Source: an uncultured Eubacteriales bacterium
GTDB lineage: Bacteria > Bacillota > Clostridia > Christensenellales > CAG-138
Assembly (NCBI GenBank): GCA_902768795.1
Contig: CACXMS010000013.1
Location: 1 to 41,856 of the forward strand
DNA length: 41,856 bases
Direction: 5' to 3'
Positions 33,768 to 41,694 of the stretch are shown here, piece after piece. A program made the position numbers and the translations under genes. The number at the start of each line of letters is the position of its first letter. Position 1 is the stretch's first letter. The notes below the pieces were generated by a model. It ran no database searches. It was not told the origin of the DNA and saw nothing but the letters and a program-made list of their open reading frames with translations.

Positions 33768-34535
33768 ATGAGTAATATAGCAGTGGTTACGGGCGCAACC
33801 GGAGGATTGGGAAAAGCGTTTGTTGCCGAATTGTTGAAAGAAGAAATCGATGAAATCTGGGCAGTTGCCAGAAGCGAAGATAAACTGGGCGCGTTATGCA
33901 AGCAGTATGGGGAAAGAATCGTTCCCGTCATCTGCGATTTATCCAATGAATCGGAAGTGAAAAAGCTGCGCGGTTTATTGGAAGAGAAAAAACCGAACAT
34001 CCTGTTCCTGATCAACAACGCGGGAATGGCAAAGATGGGCAAAATAATCGATTTTTCCGATGATGAGATTTCAAATACAATCGAAACAAACTGCAAAACG
34101 CCGGTTTTGCTTTGTCAGTATGCCATACCGTATATGAGCGCGGGCGCAAGAATTTTGAACATTTCCTCCGCTTCTTCCTTCCAGCCGAATCCTTATATCG
34201 CATTGTATTCCGCAACGAAAGTATTCCTGCGGTCATATTCAAGAAGCCTGAACTATGAGCTGCAGGAAAAAGGTATTGTCAGTACCGCCGTATGTCCCGG
34301 GTGGATCGATACCGGGATGCTGAAATCGGAACAGAACGGAAAAAGAATCAGATTTCCGGGCCTCGTTTCGCCTGAAAGAGTCGTTACCAAAGCGTTGAAG
34401 GACGCGAAAAAAGGAAAAGACATGTCCGTTTGTTCCTTGTTCGTAAAGTATGAACACGTCTGCAGTAAAATCTATCCTCAAAAATGGATCATGCATATTT
34501 GGGGAAAAGGGGTCAAAAAGTATGTGGAGGATTGA
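33768..34535 (+). CDS. Short-chain dehydrogenase/reductase
   Basis: A 255-residue NAD(P)-dependent oxidoreductase. The cofactor motif TGATGGLG is at 8-15, NNAG at 83-86, and the catalytic set is S134, Y147 and K151 (YSATK). Length is normal; the last 30 residues are basic and hydrophobic, as in fatty-acyl or ketoacyl reductases linked to membranes. AAAGGAGA nine bases upstream supports the start. It overlaps the next gene by 14 bases. Codon and base use is visibly AT-richer than in the flanking genes, suggesting different origin. The substrate is unknown; a lipid or acyl ketone is plausible next to an acyltransferase-like gene. Confidence 0.88.
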   Translation: MSNIAVVTGATGGLGKAFVAELLKEEIDEIWAVARSEDKLGALCKQYGERIVPVICDLSNESEVKKLRGLLEEKKPNILFLINNAGMAKMGKIIDFSDDEISNTIETNCKTPVLLCQYAIPYMSAGARILNISSASSFQPNPYIALYSATKVFLRSYSRSLNYELQEKGIVSTAVCPGWIDTGMLKSEQNGKRIRFPGLVSPERVVTKALKDAKKGKDMSVCSLFVKYEHVCSKIYPQKWIMHIWGKGVKKYVED

Positions 34536-35385
34536 AACCGAGCGGCAGGAATTATTTGACGTGAATATGATGATCTCAATGGAGGTCAGCGCGTCGGGTT
34601 CTTTCACGCAGGAGGAAATAAAAGAATCGTTTCACCGGGCGGTAGCTGCCTTTGAAATACTCAATACGAAAATCGTAATGGACGATGCGGGAAACGCGTA
34701 TTATGCGGAAAACAAAGCACATCAGAACCATGTGTCTTTTTCCGACAAGCCATTGCAGACGCTGATCCATGAACAGGAAAGAATCCGATTCCAAATAGAA
34801 AACGGCGAATTCTTGCGGCTGTTTGCCTCCCTTAATGCGTCCGGCAATAACCGGTTTACATTTATGCTCCATCATTTGGGCGGCGATGGAAAGTCCTTGT
34901 TATATTTTATTGAGGCCTTTTTCAAGAGTCTGAACCATGAACCCGCAGAATTCCGTGAAATCAAGCTGATTCATACCGATTCTTTACCGGCGGACAGCAA
35001 ATTGCCGATATTCACCAGGCTTTTCATTCATTTCTTCAACCGTAAATGGAAAAAGGAGAAGCAGATTTTTACGTTTGAGGACATGGAAAAATCGTTTGAT
35101 CAATTTTGGAAAAGCCATAAAACAACTGTAGAAATCAACACGGTATCTCAGGCAGAGCTCCGCGCCGCATTAGAGACGTGTAAACAAGCCAAGATAGGAT
35201 ATACTTCTTATGATATAGCAGGAAGTATCCAAAACAATCCCCAAAAAACGGATATCGGATTGGCGGTTGACGGCAGAGAAGACCGTAACAGGACGATGAG
35301 CAATCAGGCAACGGGAATCTCCGTTCAGTATCGATACGACCGCAGAAAGACCTTAACGGAAAATGCCAAAAAATACATCGCTTAA
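34522..35385 (+). CDS. Condensation-domain acyltransferase, N-terminal part (frame broken)
   Basis: 287 residues from the ATG at 34522, which overlaps the end of the dehydrogenase gene and has AAGGGG about ten bases upstream. The active-site motif HHxxxDG is present as HHLGGDG at 117-123, the mark of condensation/alcohol-acyltransferase (PapA-like) enzymes, which join an acyl group to an alcohol or amine. Such enzymes are normally about 400-450 residues; this one stops at TAATG, where the C-terminal half begins in another frame. If one T were added at 35383 (GCTTTAATG) both halves would read as one protein. It may be a broken gene, a sequencing error or two coupled chains. Base use is AT-rich, as in its neighbours. 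Confidence 0.8.
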   Translation: MWRIETERQELFDVNMMISMEVSASGSFTQEEIKESFHRAVAAFEILNTKIVMDDAGNAYYAENKAHQNHVSFSDKPLQTLIHEQERIRFQIENGEFLRLFASLNASGNNRFTFMLHHLGGDGKSLLYFIEAFFKSLNHEPAEFREIKLIHTDSLPADSKLPIFTRLFIHFFNRKWKKEKQIFTFEDMEKSFDQFWKSHKTTVEINTVSQAELRAALETCKQAKIGYTSYDIAGSIQNNPQKTDIGLAVDGREDRNRTMSNQATGISVQYRYDRRKTLTENAKKYIA

Positions 35386-35747
35386 TGAGAAAAAAGCTGA
35401 ATAATAACACGTATAAGTATTTTATTTTGCGTTTCATGGCCGGGCTTGATCCGACCCTGGTCGATGCTCTCAATCTGGAATCCGCTGGATACTTTCACAG
35501 CAGCGCCACCGGAAAGCTGGCTGATTTGCTGGGATTCGGAAGCAAAAAGAAAGATATCAGCATCACAAATCTGACCGCAATCGACATTCCGACCGAATAC
35601 GGAAATCTGAAAATCCATGAAGTTACTTTTGTCCCGCCGGTTGTTTCCTACGGAAAAAACATAATCGGCATGATAACAACGGACGGTAAATTGATTCATA
35701 CGAAACACTGTTATGAGAAGCGGGAGCAGTTCCAAATTGAAAAATGA
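35385..35747 (+). CDS. Condensation-domain acyltransferase, C-terminal part
   Basis: 120 residues, starting at the ATG that shares its A with the previous stop codon. FILRFMAGLDPTLVDAL and ITNLTAIDIPTEYG, then FVPPVVSYGKNIIGMITTDGKLI, are the usual C-terminal segments of the same condensation family, including the conserved N and the final strand pair. There is no separate start signal of quality, so it depends on reinitiation or on repair of the frame. On its own it lacks the HHxxxDG motif and would not be active. Confidence 0.72.
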   Translation: MRKKLNNNTYKYFILRFMAGLDPTLVDALNLESAGYFHSSATGKLADLLGFGSKKKDISITNLTAIDIPTEYGNLKIHEVTFVPPVVSYGKNIIGMITTDGKLIHTKHCYEKREQFQIEK

Positions 35748-36087
35748 TTGCAGTCCGGTTGGATGATGCGCAGCATTGCAGTATTGCATAATTCCTCTGA
35801 CAGCGTTATCCGATGGTTTTGTCGGCGGTTTTATCGTTCTATCCAATGAAAAAGCTTTGGCAGAAAAATCGCCTTATTATCAAACAGGGTTCAGAATCAT
35901 ACGAACTCCTTCCGATTTTCTGCGGCGAAAGGGTTTGTGCGCCGTATTCAAACTTGAAAAAGAACAGAAAAAGGAATCGGAGAGGGCATTATGCTCTCTC
36001 CGATACGATTTACCCTTACTGCGAAACCCGATATGGTTCGTCTGTATTCATATCGGCATCCCGTATTTCGGGCGGCTGCTTGCCGCT
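35748..36087. other. Region between the condensation gene and tldE, with a terminator
   Basis: No gene is supported: the plus-strand frame at 35776-36171 has no ribosome site, no homology by eye, and runs into tldE. The stretch holds one clear feature, a terminator for the minus-strand tldD-tldE unit. ATCGGAGAGGGCA (35976-35988) pairs with TGCTCTCTCCGAT (35992-36004), one wobble, and CCTTTTT follows on the minus strand. Confidence 0.6.
35966..36004 (-). terminator. Terminator of the tldD-tldE unit
   Basis: A 13-base stem with a three-base loop, then TTCCTTTTT on the minus strand, 84 bases past the tldE stop. The stem nearly repeats the one at 16677-16702. Confidence 0.8.
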
Positions 36088-37365
36088 TTATACGATGCCG
36101 GTGATCGACAGGCCGTAAAGCCGCGTTTCCTTCGGGATCACGGCCGTATCGTACTGCTCGGTCTCCTTTGAACAGCGCATCGACGGAATCACGTCCTGCA
36201 TCTGACCCGAAACGCTCCCGCCGGTGATGACGTCCGTCTTCCCGTCGTGGTGCCAATAGCCGAGCCGGATTTCCCCCATCAGATCGCCGCCGATCACGTC
36301 GACCTGGAAGTCGGAGAATTCGACGAGCTCGAGGTAATCGCCGCTGTGCAGCTCCTCCTCGGTCGCCGTTCCGCCGGACACGACGAAGTTATACACGTTC
36401 GAGCTCTCTTCGCCGAGATACCTGCACATCTGCCGGTTGCCCCAGATGTTTTCCGCCACGCCGTCGCGGATGAGATACCGTTCCCGGATCAACGCGCCTT
36501 CCGCGTCCACCGGGAAGGATTTCGAGGAATTCTCCAGCTTTGCCGCTGCAAACACCGAGATGCGGTCGCCCGTCGTATACGCCGCGGCCTGTTTCCCCGG
36601 CATCCAGTCCGAAAGCTTCATGACCAGCAGTTCCGCGTTCGTGCGGGCCGCAAAGTACTTATAGAGCTCGACGGCGTCCGCCGAAGAAAAGATTACGTCC
36701 GCTTTGCCAAGCTTCGGCGTCGGCTGTGCAATCAACCGGTCGCGGCCGAACCGCAGTGCCGACTGCACATCGCGCGTGAGCTTTTCGGCGTCGCATACGC
36801 CGGAAGTGAAATTCCGGTACAGCTCGATCTCGTGTCCGTCCTTTGACGCATTCACGACGACCTCGATCATCGAATCGGGATACGTGACCGAATACGTCAC
36901 GCCGTTGGAGTTTTCAAACGTCTTGCTGATCTCGCGCACAAAAACTTCATAGGAGTTGATGCGCTCCGTCGCCGTTTCGGGCACGGCCTGCATCGCACAA
37001 AGGAAGTTTTCCGCGATCGCGGAAACGTCCACGCGTTCGGACGCGATGGCCGGTACGGGCCGGTCCGTCAGCATATAGACGGGGTTCTTCACAAACGACG
37101 CCTGATAATACAGGTTTTCGAGTTTCTTTCCGATCTCCTCTTCGGACGCCGTCGGGCTGATGGAGCCGGACGCCGATCCGAGCGTCTGACCGTCCTCGGA
37201 CAGCCGATAGAGCTTTGCCTCGATCGTGCGCGTTTTGACCGTGCGGTTCTGATCGAGCTTGTGGCGGATGAAATAGAATTCCCACGCCGTGACGGATACC
37301 TCCGTCAATTCATACATTGTGCAGCCAAGCTTTGCAAGCTGCCGTTTCACCGTTTCAAACATCAT
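36088..37365 (-). CDS. TldE/PmbA-like metalloprotease partner
   Basis: A 425-residue member of the TldD/PmbA family. It lacks the HExxxH metal site found in its neighbour, as TldE (PmbA) subunits do; in E. coli the TldD-TldE heterodimer cleaves unfolded or modified peptides such as microcin precursors and CcdA. The family core is visible from about 200 onward (RTNAELLVMKLSDWMPGK and a C-terminal GEIRLGYWHHDGK region). The start is ATGATG overlapping the tldD stop; 37365 is used, but 37362 is equally possible. The two genes form one coupled unit. The natural target is unknown, and no peptide precursor gene was seen nearby. Confidence 0.86.
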   Translation of the reverse strand: MMFETVKRQLAKLGCTMYELTEVSVTAWEFYFIRHKLDQNRTVKTRTIEAKLYRLSEDGQTLGSASGSISPTASEEEIGKKLENLYYQASFVKNPVYMLTDRPVPAIASERVDVSAIAENFLCAMQAVPETATERINSYEVFVREISKTFENSNGVTYSVTYPDSMIEVVVNASKDGHEIELYRNFTSGVCDAEKLTRDVQSALRFGRDRLIAQPTPKLGKADVIFSSADAVELYKYFAARTNAELLVMKLSDWMPGKQAAAYTTGDRISVFAAAKLENSSKSFPVDAEGALIRERYLIRDGVAENIWGNRQMCRYLGEESSNVYNFVVSGGTATEEELHSGDYLELVEFSDFQVDVIGGDLMGEIRLGYWHHDGKTDVITGGSVSGQMQDVIPSMRCSKETEQYDTAVIPKETRLYGLSITGIV

Positions 37366-38807
37366 CCGAGCCTCGCTTTCGTCTTCAGATACGGGCCGCC
37401 GTCCGCGACCTTGACCCATTCCTTATAGCCCTTGCCGCACGCGCCGTTGCCTTCCACAACGCGATCCGCGCTTCGCATCGAAATGTTTCCGAGCAGATCC
37501 GGCACGTATCCGGTCATAATGACAGGCGAAACGACCTTGCCGGTCAGCTTGCCGTCCCGGATCTCGTAGCCGCGGGAAATGATGCATTGGATGCCCCAGT
37601 GCTTCGGGTCCTCCATGCCGCTTTCACTGCCGGACAGCAGGTATCCGTGCGAAACCGACGCAATCATATCGTCGAGGGAATCCGTTCCGGAATCGAACAT
37701 CGTGTTCGTCATGCGCGCATACGCCTTATGCGCGAAATTCTGACGCTTGCCGTTTCCGGTCGGCTCGGTGCCGAGCCGCAGCGCGGAGAGCGCATCCGAA
37801 ATGCCGGCGCGCAGAATCCCGCGGTCGATCTCCACAACGTCGCCCGCCAGCGTGCCTTCATCGTCGAACGCATAGGCCGTAACGCTTTCGGCGCAAAGCG
37901 CGCCTTCGTGCATCGTCACATTCTCCGAACCGACGCGTTTGCCGATGTAATCCGCGCCCAGCGCGCGCTCCTTCACGAACATATCCATTTCGACGCCGTG
38001 TCCGAACGCTTCATGCGCGATCAGTCCCGTAATGCCGGGATCGGTGATGATCTCGTATTCGCCGGGAACGATCTTCTCCGCGCGCAGCAGATCCTTCATC
38101 ATCTTGGGCAGCTGCTCCAGAACATCGGTCAGCCCGTCGAAGATCTCCGGTCCGCCGAGCCCCGAAACGCCCTTATACGCCATCTTCATTTCGCCCGCAG
38201 CGTTCGGCGCCATCACGGCGATCGCGCCCTCGGACTGCACGTAGCTCTGTCTTAAATCGCGGTTCTTCGTCAGAAACAGTTTGGAGATGTGCGTGGAAGA
38301 GCCGCGCACGCTGCATTCGACCGCTCCTTCAACCTCTGCCATTCCGCGGTCGGATAGGTTCGACAGAAACGAAACGAGCGCTTCCATGTCCTCGTTTTCG
38401 GGGAGCCGGCCGGTCTCTTTTTCAACGCGAAGCTGCAGCGGCTCGTCCGGGAGCGCGGCGGTATCGAAAACCTGGGTGTCGGTTGCCTTGAGCAAGGCAA
38501 GCTGCGCGTCAAGCGCTGTGCGAATCTCACGAACGGCCGCGGACGGATCCGACGGATCCAGTTCGTTGAACGCATATTCGCTGTACAGACCGTTGCGGTA
38601 CACGCGAACAACCGTGCCGCGCTCGGTCGTCAGCGTTTCGTTGTTGACCGACTTTTTGCGCTGCGACATGCCGATCGAAAAACCGACCGAATCCGTGGAC
38701 AGGATGCTGACATAGTCATACGTCTCGCCGAGCGCATCCGAAATCTTCCGCAGGGCCGGCGCAATGCCGTCTAAATAGGCGGAAAACGGTGCTTTCATAG
38801 GGTACAT
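37362..38807 (-). CDS. tldD: TldD-like metalloprotease
   Basis: A 481-residue peptidase subunit. The zinc motif HEAFGH (HExxxH) is near residues 265-270, within GLIAHEAFGHGVEMD, and the family's C-terminal cysteine-rich style end is replaced by GNGACGKGYK near 457-466. Length is typical (about 450-490). AAAGGAGG lies only three bases before the first ATG and twelve before the second (MKAPF, 38798), so the start may be either. It is first in the tldD-tldE unit with a promoter at 38836. Partner and role are as for the downstream gene. Confidence 0.9.
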   Translation of the reverse strand: MYPMKAPFSAYLDGIAPALRKISDALGETYDYVSILSTDSVGFSIGMSQRKKSVNNETLTTERGTVVRVYRNGLYSEYAFNELDPSDPSAAVREIRTALDAQLALLKATDTQVFDTAALPDEPLQLRVEKETGRLPENEDMEALVSFLSNLSDRGMAEVEGAVECSVRGSSTHISKLFLTKNRDLRQSYVQSEGAIAVMAPNAAGEMKMAYKGVSGLGGPEIFDGLTDVLEQLPKMMKDLLRAEKIVPGEYEIITDPGITGLIAHEAFGHGVEMDMFVKERALGADYIGKRVGSENVTMHEGALCAESVTAYAFDDEGTLAGDVVEIDRGILRAGISDALSALRLGTEPTGNGKRQNFAHKAYARMTNTMFDSGTDSLDDMIASVSHGYLLSGSESGMEDPKHWGIQCIISRGYEIRDGKLTGKVVSPVIMTGYVPDLLGNISMRSADRVVEGNGACGKGYKEWVKVADGGPYLKTKARLG

Positions 38808-38835
38808 ATTCCTCCTTTAGGTAATCAGTGCTGAT

Positions 38836-38841
38836 AGTATA
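38836..38841 (-). promoter_or_regulatory. Extended -10 box of the tldD gene
   Basis: On the minus strand TGA-TATACT forms an extended -10 element about 30 bases before the tldD start. The -35 region is T-rich without a good match. Confidence 0.55.
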
Positions 38842-38880
38842 TCACATAGAAATTAAAAAAGAAAGAGAAGAAGAGGAAAA

Positions 38881-38939
38881 TTCCGGCAGAATCGGCGCAA
38901 CTGTCCGGATAGTTCCGGCAGAATCGGCGCAACCGTCCG
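38881..38939. repeat. Two-copy 27-base direct repeat
   Basis: A 27-base unit occurs at 38881-38907 and 38913-38939, with 26 of 27 bases identical and a five-base spacer (period 32). It begins TTCCGGCAGAATCGGCGCAA. It lies between the tldD promoter and the stop of the TRIC gene. Only two copies exist, so it is not a CRISPR array. Confidence 0.85.
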
Positions 38940-39009
38940 AAAAACAGCGGCGCTTCGTCGCGCCAAACGGCGGGAAACGGAGCGAAGGACCGTTTTTATT
39001 TTTTCGGAT

Positions 39010-39636
39010 TCATTTTGCCTGCGGCAGATTCCAATGAAAATGCGCGGCGAGCAGGCGGAGCAGAATTGTGAGCGCCATGCCCGTAAGCATCGCGGGAATG
39101 CTGCCGAGCGGCCACAGCAGCGCGCAGGCGATCGCGCCGATCAGCGCGGCGCAGGCGTAAAAATGCTTGACAAACACATACGGCATCGTACCGGCCAGCA
39201 CATCGCGCAGAATCCCGCCGCCGACCGCCGTCAGCGCGCCGATAAAGGACGCGAAGAAGAGATTTGCATCGGGATACACCGTAAAAGCGGTCTGCACGCC
39301 GACCACCGTAAACACACTGAGGCCAACCGCGTCGATCACGCGGAGCGTCAGTTCATATGCGCGCGTATGCTGCAAAAACGCGCGGCGCACGACAGGCAAA
39401 AACACCAGAAGACTGACGCCGATCGCCGTCAAAGCGTACACCGGATTGCGGAATACGGCCGGCGGCGTCACATCGAGCAGCAGATCGCGGATCGCGCCGC
39501 CGCCCGTCGCCGTCACCATGCCGAGGATCGCAACGCCGAACAGATCCATTTTCTTCTCAACGCCGACCATCGCGCCCGAAATTGCGAACGCGACCGTCCC
39601 GAGTATTTCCAGAATCCACAGAAAAAGATCGGTCAT
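39010..39636 (-). CDS. TRIC-family (UPF0126) cation channel
   Basis: A 208-residue membrane protein with about seven helices. It is built from two similar halves, each with a glycine-rich turn: ATGGGAIRDLLL near 43-54 and AVGGGILRDVLAG near 130-142, the signature of the bacterial YadS/TRIC family. Relatives form trimeric potassium or other small-cation channels; physiological role in bacteria is unclear. The start at 39636 begins MTDLFLWILE; the frame is open upstream into thyA, which would be non-homologous. Only one base separates it from the thyA stop and no clear ribosome site is present, so it depends on coupled translation. Confidence 0.9.
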   Translation of the reverse strand: MTDLFLWILEILGTVAFAISGAMVGVEKKMDLFGVAILGMVTATGGGAIRDLLLDVTPPAVFRNPVYALTAIGVSLLVFLPVVRRAFLQHTRAYELTLRVIDAVGLSVFTVVGVQTAFTVYPDANLFFASFIGALTAVGGGILRDVLAGTMPYVFVKHFYACAALIGAIACALLWPLGSIPAMLTGMALTILLRLLAAHFHWNLPQAK

Positions 39637-39637
39637 A

Positions 39638-40486
39638 TCAGATTGCAATCGGAATGTTTCGGATCTGTTCTCCGAACCGATACCCCTCGAGCACAACGTC
39701 CTCGGGCTTGAAATCGTAGAAATTCTTCACCTCGGGGTTCAGAAGGAACTTCGGCGCCGGGAACGGCTCGCGCCGGATCAGCTCCTCGATGATCGGGATG
39801 TGGCGGTCGTAGATATGCGCGTCTGCAATCACATGCACGAATTCCCCGACCTCCATATCGCACACCTGCGCCATCATGTGCACAAGCACCGCATACTGCA
39901 CCACGTTCCAGTTGTTCGCGGCCAGAACGTCCTGCGAACGCTGGTTGAGAATCGCGTTCAGAACGAGCTTGCCGGTCTCCTTGTTTTTCGTACAGTTGAA
40001 CGTCATGCTGTACGCGCACGGATAGAGATTCATTTCATGGAGATCCGCAAAGTTATAGATGTTCGTCATGATCCGGCGGCTGTACGGATTGTTCTTCAGA
40101 TCGAAGATCACGCGATCCACCATGTCGAACATGCCTTCCTTGTAGGCGTGCTTCACCTGCATCTGATAGCCGTACGCCTTGCCGATCGACCCGTTTTCGT
40201 CCGCCCATTCGTCCCAGATGTGCGAATGCAGATCATGGATGTTGTTCGATTTGCGCTGCCAGATCCACAGCAGTTCGTCGACCGCGGACTTGATTGCCGT
40301 GCGGCGCAGCGTCATGATCGGAAACTCCTTCTTCAGATCATAGCGATTCACAACGCCGAATTTTTTGACCGTATAGGCAGGCGTGCCGTCCGGCCAATGC
40401 GGGCGCACCTTCTCCCCCGTCGTGTCGACGCCGTTGTCGATGATGTCACGGCACATTGCGATAAAGACCTCGTCTGCGTAAGCCAT
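39638..40486 (-). CDS. thyA: Thymidylate synthase
   Basis: Makes dTMP from dUMP with methylene-tetrahydrofolate. The 282-residue protein matches the Bacillus subtilis ThyA/phage phi3T branch: LLWIWQRKSN, HIWDEW, NNPYSRR (dUMP phosphate-binding arginines) and the nucleophile cysteine in LYPCAYSMTF; the usual PPCH is YPCA here. The NVVQYAVLVHMMAQV and IADAHIYDRH motifs are also in place. GGAGGAGG lies seven bases upstream of the ATG, and a good promoter is at 40519-40547. It is transcribed with the TRIC gene. No folA (dihydrofolate reductase) gene is next to it. Confidence 0.95.
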   Translation of the reverse strand: MAYADEVFIAMCRDIIDNGVDTTGEKVRPHWPDGTPAYTVKKFGVVNRYDLKKEFPIMTLRRTAIKSAVDELLWIWQRKSNNIHDLHSHIWDEWADENGSIGKAYGYQMQVKHAYKEGMFDMVDRVIFDLKNNPYSRRIMTNIYNFADLHEMNLYPCAYSMTFNCTKNKETGKLVLNAILNQRSQDVLAANNWNVVQYAVLVHMMAQVCDMEVGEFVHVIADAHIYDRHIPIIEELIRREPFPAPKFLLNPEVKNFYDFKPEDVVLEGYRFGEQIRNIPIAI

Positions 40487-40518
40487 ACGGAATCCTCCTC
40501 CAGATCTGTTTGTATGAT

Positions 40519-40547
40519 ATTATACCAGTTTCCGCGCCGTTTGTACA
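40519..40547 (-). promoter_or_regulatory. Promoter of thyA
   Basis: On the minus strand TGTACA (40542-40547) and a perfect TATAAT (complement at 40519-40524) are 17 bases apart, with TGG before the -10 box, an extended -10 form. Confidence 0.8.
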
Positions 40548-40590
40548 GCGTTCGAGCTCAAAAACCGGACGGAATTCCGTGAAAAAACGC

Positions 40591-40619
40591 GTGACAATCT
40601 TTTGACGCTGTGATAATAT
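40591..40619 (+). promoter_or_regulatory. Probable promoter of the LURP-one-like gene
   Basis: GTGACA (40591-40596) and TAATAT (40614-40619) are 17 bases apart; alternatively TGT-GATAAT (40609-40617) serves as an extended -10. The exact boxes are uncertain. A TTTTGACGC half-site shared with other hairpins of the window overlaps it. Confidence 0.5.
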
Positions 40620-40669
40620 AAAGAAGAGCGCGGCTGCTCGCGTTCATATTCATTCAGGAGGATCGTTTC

Positions 40670-41275
40670 ATGGGAGTTACATCCAAATTTCACCGTTTCC
40701 GCGAAGCGGGCGAGCAAGCAAACGTAAACAATGTCGCTGCGTTCGGCACGCCGAGCCGCTCGCTGTTCACGTCCAGCAAGATCTTCACCCTGCACAAACG
40801 CATCGAGATTACGGACGATCAGGAACAGGTCGTTTATCTCGCGTCCACGAAGTTCCCTTCGCTGCACGACAAGACCACCGTCACCGACGCTTCCGGCGAA
40901 CAGGTTGCTTTCATCTCGAAGAAGTTCTTCACGCTGCATGAGCGTCACTTCGTCACGATGGCGGACGGAACGGAGTTCCAGATTTCCAACGAGCTGTTCC
41001 ATCTGATCAAGGACATCACCAACATCGAAGGGCTCGGCTGGCAGCTTCGAGGCAACATCATCGGTCTGAACTTTGAGCTGTACGATCAGGACGGCAGCAT
41101 CATCGCGGTCATCGGTCAGAAGATGATCTCTCTTCACGACAAATACTGCGTGGATATTTACAAACCGGAATGCGAGAAAGTCGTCGTTGCGATTCTCATC
41201 ACGCTGCAGCACATGATTCGTGACCGTGAGGCAGCCGCAGCCGCTTCTTCGTCTTCCTCTTCCTCCGGCAACTGA
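40670..41275 (+). CDS. LURP-one-related (LOR/scramblase-fold) protein
   Basis: A 201-residue cytosolic protein of the LOR family, which shares the tubby/phospholipid-scramblase fold. The body (about 30-175) is a set of short beta strands, each ending in F-x-x-x-H or S-x-H turns such as SSKIFTLHKRIEITDD, TKFPSLHDK, KFFTLHERH and KMISLHDKYCVDIY, giving a repeat-like look. The last 15 residues are alanine- then serine-rich (ending SSSSSSSGN). Bacterial members have no established function; lipid or small-molecule binding is a guess from the fold. AGGAGG eight bases before the ATG supports the start. It stands alone, divergent from thyA. Confidence 0.85.
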   Translation: MGVTSKFHRFREAGEQANVNNVAAFGTPSRSLFTSSKIFTLHKRIEITDDQEQVVYLASTKFPSLHDKTTVTDASGEQVAFISKKFFTLHERHFVTMADGTEFQISNELFHLIKDITNIEGLGWQLRGNIIGLNFELYDQDGSIIAVIGQKMISLHDKYCVDIYKPECEKVVVAILITLQHMIRDREAAAAASSSSSSSGN

Positions 41276-41295
41276 TTGTTCAAACCCAACCGCGA

Positions 41296-41352
41296 GGGGC
41301 AGCCGAATGGCTGCCCCCCGTTGCGTGTCAAAAAACCTTTTGACGCGCAACG
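41296..41352 (+). terminator. Two hairpins after the LURP-one-like gene
   Basis: GGGGCAGCC (41296-41304) pairs with GGCTGCCCC (41309-41317) around GAAT. Directly after it, a 15-base stem (41319-41333 with 41338-41352, one wobble) encloses a four-base loop. Neither has a T-run after it, so they may end transcription weakly or act as processing sites. Confidence 0.5.
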
Positions 41353-41694
41353 AGGCAGACTGCCGAGAAGGGAGGCAGAAGAGGTACTCTGTAAAGGGTG
41401 ATTTTCAACCGCTACTACAGAATAGCTGCGTGATGGTCTTTCTGCGGTAAATAAATGATAGCAGCTATCGGAAAAGAGCTTTTCTCTCGGCAGGCAAAAC
41501 GAAATCATCAAGAGCAGCCGTGCGTGGCTGCCCGATTTTTTCCAAGGGCGCACTTATACACCACCATCGGCGGTGATACCCTCCTGCGTCGGAACGTGCG
41601 CTTCAAACACACAAAAACCTTCCGAGAAGGATTTGTTTCCCAGAAGGGTTAAACTCATTTCATTCCGACAAACTGGAATTTTACGTGATCTGTA
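41353..41694. other. Intergenic region at the right end
   Basis: No gene is supported; short frames on both strands have no homology by eye. It contains one terminator-like stem, GCAGCC (41514-41519) with GGCTGC (41526-41531), followed after four bases by six T (41536-41541), suitable for plus-strand transcripts. Confidence 0.55.

Noticed and set aside
35776..36171. 131-residue plus-strand frame
   Set aside because: No ribosome site, no homology by eye, runs through a terminator hairpin and into the antisense of tldE.
38881..38939. CRISPR-like direct repeats
   Set aside because: Only two copies with a five-base spacer and no cas genes.
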